A DNA stretch of 64,000 bases from Spirochaetae bacterium HGW-Spirochaetae-4 (GTDB lineage Bacteria > Spirochaetota > Spirochaetia > Sphaerochaetales > Sphaerochaetaceae). The translations under genes and the position numbers were made by a program. The notes under the pieces are model-generated. The model did no database searches and had not been told where the DNA came from. It was given only the letters and a program-made list of their open reading frames with translations. Below, one piece after another: positions 57,408-64,000 of this stretch (position 1 is its first letter; each line of letters begins with the position of its first letter). The DNA lies in NCBI GenBank assembly GCA_002839335.1, contig PGXU01000013.1:1-64000 (forward strand), read 5' to 3'.

Positions 57408-59903
57408 GTGCCGAAGAGAATTTCCGTATTCAATCTCAATGAAGTCGAGTTGTCAATTGTCAGGCAGTGTTCAGGTGACTGCGTGGTCGTACCATATTCC
57501 CGCTTCGAGGATGTTGTTGAAACAGAAGAGCCTCAACTGTTCATTATTAATGCCGGACTTTCCGGGTATTCGCGTCACGATATCGAGAAGCAGATTTTCA
57601 GCAACAAATCTTTCCAGAAGAATCAGATAATCCTGATTGTTGATGATCCTGAGATTGAAACATATTTCGCGAGTGATACATGGTTGAACATCGACTTCTA
57701 TCGAAGACCCATCATAGGAAACAGTCTTAGGGTTCGGATTTCCTTCCATCTCCAGTTGATGCGAGCTAGAACCTGCGCACAGGAAAATGTTGAACAAGCG
57801 ACTTTGATCGAGGCCATTCTTTCCCAGTCTCCAGTCGGTATAATGCTGACCCACAATGAGATTGCTGCTGCGGAAAATCGTTTGGAACATTTCACAATCA
57901 ATCCGATGGTCGAAGAGATAATGGGAAGATCTAAAGAAGAAATCAAACTGCTGAGTTTGGCCGATGTGACCCACCCTGATGACCTGCAACCAGATCTTGA
58001 TAATCTATATAAACTCATCGCTGGGGAGATTGATGGGTACGCAATGGATAAACGCTATATTCGACCTGATGGTTCAATCATTTGGGTCCACATCGTGGTT
58101 GCTCCAATATCTATACCAAGTGAGGAAAGACCTTTACAGATTTGTTATATTTTTGACGTATCCGAGCGAAAGAAGTTGGAAATCGCACTCATGGAGAGTG
58201 AGCGGAGCAAATCAGTTCTTCTCTCTCACCTGCCCGGAATGGCGTATCGGTGTGTGGATGATCCTCAATGGACCATGCAATTTGTCTCCGCCGGGTGTAT
58301 TGGCCTGACCGGATACTCTCCCGAGGATCTCATAAATAACAACAAGCTATCTTACAACCAGATCATCGCACCCGAATACAGGACCAAGTTATGGAGAGAG
58401 TGGGAGCGTATATTGCCCAGTAAACGGCTGTTCAAAGATGAGTACGAAATCATAACCGCCGATGGTTCCAGGAAGTGGGTGATGGAAGCTGCCCAAGGCA
58501 TTTATAGCGCAGATGGAAAGGTCGAGGCGCTTGAAGGAATCATCCTGGATATTACGGAAAGGAAAGAAATCGAGCGGGAATTGGTCAATTACAATGAACA
58601 CGACCAATGGACTGGTCTGAGTAACCGACGGGCATTTGAAAGCTTGTTGAGACTTGAATCCCGTTCCCGGTCCAGGTCAAATAGGGCAATCATAGGGATC
58701 AACCTAAGCACTCTGCACCAATTAAGCACCACGTATGGATTCGACTACAGCCAAAAGGTGGTCCGTAAAATTTCTGAGGAGTTCAAGCATCTTGGTGATG
58801 AAAATCACGAGTTGTTCAATACCTATGTGAACAGGTTTGTCTTCTATGTCAGGAAGTATACGGAAAAGGAAGAGTTGGTCAGATTCTGCGAGGAAGTCTC
58901 TAGAAGATTGAAGGCGATTCTCACCATCGAACGGATCGGGTGGGGGATAGGAATCATTGAACTCGGCAATTTCCATGCCCGTGACATCAATAAGCTGCTG
59001 AGAAATCTACTGGTTGCATCCGAAAGGTCTCTTGTTGGCTTCGAGGATGATATGAACTGTTTTTTCTTTGATGAACAGATGGAACTGGATATAGAGCGTG
59101 AGAAGGAAATCATGCAGGAGCTTTCTGAGATTGCTGCAGGGCGGGGGAAGGGTAAACTTTTCATTCAGTTCCAGCCGATCGTAGATGTAAAGACGGATGC
59201 AATCTGTGGATTCGAGGCTCTGGCGCGTTTACAGAGCAAGAGGTTGGGGATGATATCCCCAATGGAGTTCATACCGGTCGCGGAAAAGACTAAGCTGATG
59301 ATTCCGTTGGGTTGGAAGATCCTACAGCAGGCCTTCCAATTCCAAAAGAGACTTTGCGAAAATGGATTTGATTTCATCTCCATCTCGATCAATATCTCTC
59401 CGGTTCAACTGCTCAGGAAAGAGTTCCTTCCGAATCTCATGAGCATGATCGAGAAAGTGGGTGTGATACCTCACCTGGTAAGTTTTGAAATCACCGAATC
59501 GATCTTCTCTTCCAATTATCAAGAAGTGAACAAGATCCTGGGTCAATTGAAGGATCTCGGATTCCATATCGCGCTTGATGATTTCGGGACCGGGTATTCT
59601 TCATTCGCCCGGGAGCGGGAGCTGAATATCAACTGCTTGAAAATTGACAAATACTTCATAGACAAATTGATGTACCTCGAGGAGCATGAAGCCATCACCG
59701 GCGATATCATCTCCATGGTGCATAAGCTGGGCCATTGCGTTGTAGCTGAAGGTGTGGAACACGAAAAGCAGAGAGATTACCTGAAGCGTCATGGTTGCGA
59801 CAAAATCCAAGGATACCTCATAAGTAAGCCAGTCGATGAGGATGCTGCCATCGAACTGATCAGCGGGTATGCTGCAATGAAATGCGATTGTCAAATGAAA
59901 TGA
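57408..59903 (+). CDS. PAS-PAS-degenerate GGDEF-EAL c-di-GMP phosphodiesterase
   Basis: 831 residues from a GTG at 57408 (AGAGGGG upstream). Residues 1 to about 115 look like a receiver-like or PAS-like sensory domain; two PAS domains follow (about 130-255, ending in YIFDVSERKKLE, and 265-390, ending in GIILDITERKEIE). The GGDEF domain begins YNEHDQWTGLSNRRAFESLL but has no GG(D/E)EF loop (YVNRFVFYV at that place), so it should not make c-di-GMP. The EAL domain is intact: GFEALARL near residue 602, SINISPVQ, FEITES, LDDFGTGYSS, LKIDKYFI, VVAEGVEHE. It should hydrolyse c-di-GMP under sensory control. Confidence 0.93.
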   Translation: MPKRISVFNLNEVELSIVRQCSGDCVVVPYSRFEDVVETEEPQLFIINAGLSGYSRHDIEKQIFSNKSFQKNQIILIVDDPEIETYFASDTWLNIDFYRRPIIGNSLRVRISFHLQLMRARTCAQENVEQATLIEAILSQSPVGIMLTHNEIAAAENRLEHFTINPMVEEIMGRSKEEIKLLSLADVTHPDDLQPDLDNLYKLIAGEIDGYAMDKRYIRPDGSIIWVHIVVAPISIPSEERPLQICYIFDVSERKKLEIALMESERSKSVLLSHLPGMAYRCVDDPQWTMQFVSAGCIGLTGYSPEDLINNNKLSYNQIIAPEYRTKLWREWERILPSKRLFKDEYEIITADGSRKWVMEAAQGIYSADGKVEALEGIILDITERKEIERELVNYNEHDQWTGLSNRRAFESLLRLESRSRSRSNRAIIGINLSTLHQLSTTYGFDYSQKVVRKISEEFKHLGDENHELFNTYVNRFVFYVRKYTEKEELVRFCEEVSRRLKAILTIERIGWGIGIIELGNFHARDINKLLRNLLVASERSLVGFEDDMNCFFFDEQMELDIEREKEIMQELSEIAAGRGKGKLFIQFQPIVDVKTDAICGFEALARLQSKRLGMISPMEFIPVAEKTKLMIPLGWKILQQAFQFQKRLCENGFDFISISINISPVQLLRKEFLPNLMSMIEKVGVIPHLVSFEITESIFSSNYQEVNKILGQLKDLGFHIALDDFGTGYSSFARERELNINCLKIDKYFIDKLMYLEEHEAITGDIISMVHKLGHCVVAEGVEHEKQRDYLKRHGCDKIQGYLISKPVDEDAAIELISGYAAMKCDCQMK

Positions 59904-59940
59904 CTGTCACAAGATTGGGAATAGATCTGGACAAGGGCCA

Positions 59941-61851
59941 TTATTTTATTAATTTGTTTACTGTTATGAATAGTTTTTCGAATCTACTTATGGTTGATTT
60001 CTCCCAATCGTGTATAGTAGATATGTTTTGTGATAAATAACGCGCGATACGATAATGATTAAATCTATCCTGATGGATTATTTTATTGATCTGGGGAATA
60101 ATTGATTTATCGGTTGAAAGTTTCTTTATATCAATCTGTTCATAATCCTTTTTATACTCAGAGTTAAACCATTCGAGGTACTCTCTCTTTTCAAACATAT
60201 CTTCCAACTCTGCTGGCTTAATGGGTCCTGTAAATTCATGAAAAAATAGCACATTACTTTCTTTGATGATTTTGTCAAAGACCAAATCTCTTATACGAGT
60301 TTGCCCTTTTTGGTCGATGAACGTGTCCAAAACACAAACAATGTTTAGATTGTTTCCTCTTAGGAGTGAAATAAACGTTGCAACTTTATCCAAACCTCCG
60401 ACCGGGACGATTGTAAATTTCTCATTCAGGGATTCCTTCCCCAGGTTTCTCAACAAATCCGACATGATAGTCAGAATAACTAAATCTGCTACACCTTCCA
60501 CGAGTAAATTGTTTTCTGAGATGTATAGATTTTGGGCTAGATTGTAACCCAATGCTGCTTGTAAGGGGAATAATGTACCCTTGTCCTTTTCTTCTATCGC
60601 ATTAGAAATGCTTGTGCCAACTTTTGTCTCGTTGGAATCGTAGGCAGTACGTATTTCATGCAGCTTTGTTGAATCGATCATGAAGGGAGAATGAGTTGTG
60701 TAAATTACCTGATATTTTGGTGTGAGCTTTTCATCAATATACCGAAGCAAATCTTTTTGCGCCTCTGCATGGAGGTTTAATCCTGGTTCATCGAGTAATA
60801 AAATCATATTGTTAATCTGGTTAATTTTCTGAAACCAAATAAAGAAAGAAAAAAACCATATAAACCCTTTGCTTCTATTACTTAATGGAAGGGTGACTCG
60901 GTGTTTTGTATTTCGAATTCGAATATTTAGATATTTATCATTTGCGGTAGTTTCAATATCAAATGTAATCTCTAGGTTGCTATTCGTCGACCAGTAATCT
61001 GAAAAGGCATCAGTAATGCTGTTTGAGGTAGCTTCTAATTCTGCTATGTATGCTTCATGATTATTATCTGTAATTAGCTTTTTAACGTCAATGCGAGCTA
61101 ATTCGAATAGAGCTCTAGAGATTTCAAGTTGAGGTTTTGTGAAATCATTATCAACAATCCCGCCTGCAATTTTGGATAAAGGTATTCTTTGTGGAAGAAG
61201 AAAATATTCGTCGAAATACCAAAATTTTGGAATCCTCGGCTCTATATACTTTTTCATCAAATACTTTGATAGGAGTGATTGTTCCTTTAAATTCCCAAAA
61301 GAGAATGTTTTAACTAACGTTTCTGCGATTGATTTAGTTTCCTCATGAGATGATAAATATGTGCAGAAATCATTCACATTTTCAATTTTGGCAAGTTCTT
61401 CTTTATGGCCCTCTGGTATACCAATTTTTAGAATGTAGTTTACTATAAATGCTTTCTCGGAAACCTTTGGAGTTGATATGGAAAGGGCATTGTTGTAATC
61501 CCTAGAAGCGACGATAGTGGTTTCCAATAAGACATTCTCTCCACAGTCTTGAATAATTGCATCAATGGTTTCAGCCTTTAGTGAGAATTTACATGAGATT
61601 ACTTTCAAATTGTTTTCAGGATTTTCTGATTCATATTTTTTTAATTCAGTTCTTGGGTATTCCAGGGTCTTGTTAAATTTGTATGAGGAGTCTTTTTCAT
61701 CGAAATAATTAAATCTAGACAAGGCTTCCAAAAATGCAGTTTTCCCGGACTCATTTTTCCCTACCAATCTTGTGCAACTCCCTTCAATAGGGACAATTTG
61801 CTCTGTAAGAAAACTTTTATACTTTGTAATGGTAACTTCTAGTAATCTCAT
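59941..61851 (-). CDS. OLD-family ATPase/TOPRIM nuclease
   Basis: 636 residues from ATG 61851 (GGAG upstream; an ATG four codons earlier is possible). N-terminal ABC-like ATPase: TRLVGKNESGKTAFLEALS (Walker A), RSKGFIWFFSFFIWF (signature region), MILLLDEPGLNLHAEAQKDLL (signature end and Walker B) and VIYTTHSPFMID. A C-terminal TOPRIM follows: NNLLVEGVADLVILTIMSDLL (catalytic Glu), TIVPVGGLDKVATFISLL and IVCVLDTFID (one Asp of the usual DxD). OLD proteins restrict phages; this one is alone, without a UvrD-like partner, so of the class 1 or stand-alone type. AT-rich. Located between two recombinase copies, suggesting it came as cargo. Confidence 0.88.
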   Translation of the reverse strand: MRLLEVTITKYKSFLTEQIVPIEGSCTRLVGKNESGKTAFLEALSRFNYFDEKDSSYKFNKTLEYPRTELKKYESENPENNLKVISCKFSLKAETIDAIIQDCGENVLLETTIVASRDYNNALSISTPKVSEKAFIVNYILKIGIPEGHKEELAKIENVNDFCTYLSSHEETKSIAETLVKTFSFGNLKEQSLLSKYLMKKYIEPRIPKFWYFDEYFLLPQRIPLSKIAGGIVDNDFTKPQLEISRALFELARIDVKKLITDNNHEAYIAELEATSNSITDAFSDYWSTNSNLEITFDIETTANDKYLNIRIRNTKHRVTLPLSNRSKGFIWFFSFFIWFQKINQINNMILLLDEPGLNLHAEAQKDLLRYIDEKLTPKYQVIYTTHSPFMIDSTKLHEIRTAYDSNETKVGTSISNAIEEKDKGTLFPLQAALGYNLAQNLYISENNLLVEGVADLVILTIMSDLLRNLGKESLNEKFTIVPVGGLDKVATFISLLRGNNLNIVCVLDTFIDQKGQTRIRDLVFDKIIKESNVLFFHEFTGPIKPAELEDMFEKREYLEWFNSEYKKDYEQIDIKKLSTDKSIIPQINKIIHQDRFNHYRIARYLSQNISTIHDWEKSTISRFEKLFITVNKLIK

Positions 61852-61863
61852 GATTTTCTCCAT

Positions 61864-62204
61864 TCATTGGTAATAATGTGATGGTTTTCCGATTTTATTT
61901 GGAAGTCGTTAAAAGCTTTATAACTTGGATAGTTCCTGTGAGTAACTTTGATGTCTTTTTTGGGCACCAAAATAGTACATAACCATCGTCATCTACAGGG
62001 ATACTGATTGAGAATTCCATACCAAGACCTCCCTCCCGAGAAATGTAAGTATTATCAATAGGTGAAGATCAAAGAAGTTGCTACAACTATAAGCCAAGAA
62101 ATCTCAGCTGTAAATGTTTGGGCAATAAAAGTATCGATTCGAGGTCCAATCAAGATCGTTCAATCAAATCTATCCATCTCTTTCCATTCGTGTTATAAAA
62201 ACCC
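61864..62204. other. gap between OLD and recombinase genes
   Basis: About 340 bases without a gene. The last 50 bases share the leader AAATCTATCCATCTC with the split recombinase copy. Divergent promoters for both genes are expected here. Confidence 0.4.
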
Positions 62205-63218
62205 ATGCCGGACGACGAGAAAAGAAAACCCATAATACATGTCATACCAGCCAAGCGACATTTCAAGCGCATGCGCGTGGCTTTGTACTGCCGTGTGAGC
62301 ACACAAATGGAGCGCCAGCTACACAGCCTTTCAGCCCAGATGGATTTCGAGAAGGAGGACATCCTGGAGAATCCCGCTTGGGAATATGTCGGTACCTATA
62401 CCGACATCAAGTCAGGACGGACAATCAGCTCGCGTCCTGGCTTCCAGAGCCTCCTGGCCGACTGTGAGGCGGGCAAGATCGATATGATCTATACCAAGTC
62501 GATCAGCCGGTTCGGACGCAACTGTGTGGATTTTCTGGTGACGCTCAGACGTCTCAAAGAACTGAAAATTGATGTCTTTTTCTACAATGAGAGGACTCAC
62601 CTTCTTAGCCAGGCAGGGGAGTTGCTGCTTACTCTTCATGCCGGTGTAGCCCAGGCAGAGAGTGAGAACAAGAGTGAGAACATCAAATGGGGCCTGAGAA
62701 GAAGCACCATGGATCCTGATTCTCCTGCATTCTCGCGAAGGTGTTATGGGTATGATCGTAATGAGGAGGAAGGCCTCATCCTCAACATTGCCGAGGCCAG
62801 AATAGTCCTGAAGATCTTTGATTGGTACGAGCAAGGCTGGAGTATTGTGAGGATCAAGAAGGAGCTGGAAGCACTCAAGGTTCCCTCACCAACGGGCAAG
62901 AAGAAATGGCCGGTGAAGACGATTGAGAACATCCTCACCAATGAGAAATATACTGGTACCTCCGTCTATGGAGAGACAGAGTCCGCTGATTTTCCTTCCA
63001 CCAAAAGAAAAGCCCGTGACCCGTTCGAGGTCCATCGGTCACTCAACCATCACCTCCCAATCATCCATGAACGCCGCTTCAAACGCATTCAGAAACTGAA
63101 GGCAAAACGCTCCAACATCGAGGTCGATGAGCACGGGAACAAGCTCAGAAAGAGCACCCATTACAGCTCCAAGAGGGCTGTGACCAGGGCAAAGAAAACA
63201 ACCAAACCCGAAAACTAA
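62205..63218 (+). CDS. small serine recombinase, intact copy
   Basis: 337 residues. Resolvase domain with RVALYCRVSTQMERQLHSLSAQ (catalytic Ser32, Arg30), YTDIKSGRTISSRPGFQSLLADCEAGKIDMIYTKSISRFGRN and the helix to residue about 165; then the recombinase domain (FSRRCYGYDRNEEEGLILN, IVRIKKELE, WPVKTIENILTNEKYTGTSVYGE). It is shorter than usual large serine integrases and lacks the zinc ribbon and coiled coil. The end is basic (KSTHYSSKRAVTRAKKTTK). It probably moved the surrounding DNA and inserted next to ssb. Confidence 0.93.
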   Translation: MPDDEKRKPIIHVIPAKRHFKRMRVALYCRVSTQMERQLHSLSAQMDFEKEDILENPAWEYVGTYTDIKSGRTISSRPGFQSLLADCEAGKIDMIYTKSISRFGRNCVDFLVTLRRLKELKIDVFFYNERTHLLSQAGELLLTLHAGVAQAESENKSENIKWGLRRSTMDPDSPAFSRRCYGYDRNEEEGLILNIAEARIVLKIFDWYEQGWSIVRIKKELEALKVPSPTGKKKWPVKTIENILTNEKYTGTSVYGETESADFPSTKRKARDPFEVHRSLNHHLPIIHERRFKRIQKLKAKRSNIEVDEHGNKLRKSTHYSSKRAVTRAKKTTKPEN

Positions 63219-63403
63219 TTGACATAAGAATCAACGGTATTGTTGAAAATACGAGTGTGCGTACCTTGGATAAAAATTGACGAAATTGAGTAGTCTAAAT
63301 TAATAAAAAATCCTGAAAAACTGGTAAAATAACGAAAAAATAAATGTTTACAAAACAAATACTTGCATAGGGTAATCTTGTATCATGGGCAAGTTGTCAT
63401 TGA
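63216..63403 (+). repeat. copy 2 of the recombinase/ssb-end direct repeat
   Basis: Nearly identical to 56877-57065; here the last 40 bases continue into the intact ssb reading frame, crossing from repeat into unique DNA at ATTGA|AGGGAAC. Confidence 0.85.
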
Positions 63404-63812
63404 AGGGAACTTGACCCAGGATCCCGAATTGGGTGCGATCCCCAGCGGACGGAGTGTCTGCCGGTTCTCGATCGCGTCGAACCGGTATTATCGGAACAGC
63501 GAGAAGACGCTGGTCAACGAGGTGTCCTATGTGAATATCGATACCTGGGGAGCCTTGGCGGAGAGCTGCGGGAAGTATTTGCGCAAGGGGCGCGGTGTCA
63601 GGGTAGTGGGGAGATTGAAACAGGACCGGTGGCAAGGCGAGGATGAGAAGATGCGCGAGCGCTATGTCGTGGTCGCCGAGCATGTGGAGTTCCATCCCGA
63701 TCCGAACAGGAATGACACCGCGCAGGCCGAAGAGGTTGCGATCGAGGCGGAGACCAACGACAACGATATGGTTTTCGAACAGCCTGAGGAACCAAAGAAA
63801 AAGAAAAAATAA
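63363..63812 (+). CDS. ssb: single-stranded DNA-binding protein
   Basis: 149 residues from a TTG at 63363. OB-fold sequence: VVIEGNLTQDPELGAIPSGRSVCRFSIASNRYYRNSEKTLVNEVSYVNIDTWGALAESCGKYLRKGRGVRVVGRLKQDRW, a typical bacterial SSB core, followed by an acidic tail ending in EEPKKKKK instead of the usual DDDIPF tip. The first 14 codons (HRVILYHGQ and on) lie in DNA shared with the repeat at 56877-57065, so the 5' end may have been supplied by the neighbouring mobile element. It binds ssDNA in replication and repair. Confidence 0.92.
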   Translation: MHRVILYHGQVVIEGNLTQDPELGAIPSGRSVCRFSIASNRYYRNSEKTLVNEVSYVNIDTWGALAESCGKYLRKGRGVRVVGRLKQDRWQGEDEKMRERYVVVAEHVEFHPDPNRNDTAQAEEVAIEAETNDNDMVFEQPEEPKKKKK

Positions 63813-63828
63813 TCACGTGGGAAGATTC

Positions 63829-63891
63829 CCGGTTATCCCGGCATGGTGGCACCCTCGTGGTGTATCACCATGCCGTTTGTTGGATAACCGG
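63829..63891. terminator. nested hairpin between convergent genes, likely bidirectional terminator
   Basis: Outer arms CCGGTTATCC (63829-63838) and GGATAACCGG (63882-63891); inner arms GCATGGTG (63841-63848) and CACCATGC (63866-63873). Both are perfect, and neither side has a long T-run. It lies 17 bases past the ssb stop and 15 bases past the stop of the opposing gene. Confidence 0.6.
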
Positions 63892-63905
63892 TAGGTTCCA
63901 GAGAT

Positions 63906-64000
63906 TTAGAATCTATATATGGCCGAAACGCCTGTGGTACCGGGCATCATCTCCTTGGGGAGGATCAATACATCACCTTTGCGCATCAACGTCAATTCTG
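63906..64000 (-). CDS. 3' end of an unidentified gene entering from the right
   Basis: On the minus strand the frame ELTLMRKGDVLILPKEMMPG and onward ends in a TAA at 63906-63908, giving 30 codons without a stop from the window edge. Convergent with ssb. Too short to assign; no domain visible. Confidence 0.55.
   Translation of the reverse strand, partial: ELTLMRKGDVLILPKEMMPGTTGVSAIYRF

Noticed and set aside
1-64000. tRNA, rRNA or riboswitch genes
   Set aside because: Looked for cloverleaf ends (CCA-type acceptor pairs, GGTTCRA loops) and rRNA signature stretches by eye and found none convincing; a covariance search would be decisive.

Overview
The window reads as chromosomal DNA of a diderm bacterium. 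A spanin pair, an outer-membrane beta-barrel protein ending in Phe, a LolA-like lipoprotein carrier and several lipobox signal peptides all imply an outer membrane. The mix of an RND/MMPL-LolA-like-barrel operon, PF06541-type membrane proteins and HD proteins made me think of a spirochaete of the Sphaerochaeta type, but that is an impression and not a demonstrated assignment.

Region 1 (1 to about 29.85 kb) is most of an HK97-type tailed prophage, transcribed right to left and running off the left edge. In transcription order it holds: a sigma-like factor; a recombination/replication block (rrp5-like protein, DUF2800 nuclease, DUF2815 ssDNA-binding protein, family A DNA polymerase, VapE-type primase/helicase, VRR-NUC, SNF2 helicase); an ArpU/DUF1492-type late regulator; HNH and small terminase; a translationally coupled chain MetK - DNA methylase - two small membrane proteins - Rz/Rz1 spanins; DUF4314; an amidoligase/gamma-glutamylcyclotransferase/DUF5049 group; large terminase, portal, ClpP-like protease, capsid, head fibre, connectors and tail tube. 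One gene (9408-10217) opposes the rest. Two insertions look like cargo: a lipoprotein bracketed by terminators (25.5-26.8 kb) and an AT-rich pair of a trypsin-like protease and a zinc-ribbon protein (20.9-22.8 kb). The prophage carries two short-repeat arrays (GGAACRA at 18.26-18.55 kb, GTAACGTA at 15.34-15.73 kb) and a recurrent bipartite upstream element.

Region 2 (30.3-44.2 kb, plus strand) is a defence island laid out as one co-directional gene train: an ABC-three-component conflict system, an Xre regulator, a type I restriction-modification system (hsdM, hsdS, hsdR), an FRG-domain protein and a DUF262 (GmrS-like) gene. The hsdS region holds two specificity cassettes, four copies of a 15-bp site in alternating orientation and a tyrosine recombinase between them, so the methylation specificity is predicted to switch by DNA inversion. 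The DUF262 gene is truncated by IS21- and IS91-like debris (44.06-44.75 kb).

Region 3 (45.0-51.95 kb, minus strand) looks like chromosome: an HD protein with a nine-base homopolymer, a PF06541 membrane protein, and a tetR - RND transporter - LolA-like - outer-membrane barrel operon.

Region 4 (51.9-63.4 kb) is a patchwork built from copies of one small serine recombinase: a tail fragment of a related protein, a copy split by a tandem-HD gene, and an intact copy. Between them lie a radical SAM protein, a second PF06541 protein, a PAS-EAL signalling protein and an OLD-type nuclease. The last recombinase abuts ssb, and about 190 bp, including the 5' end of ssb, is duplicated 6.3 kb upstream, which suggests tandem accretion of elements at ssb. 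No tRNA, rRNA or CRISPR array was seen.
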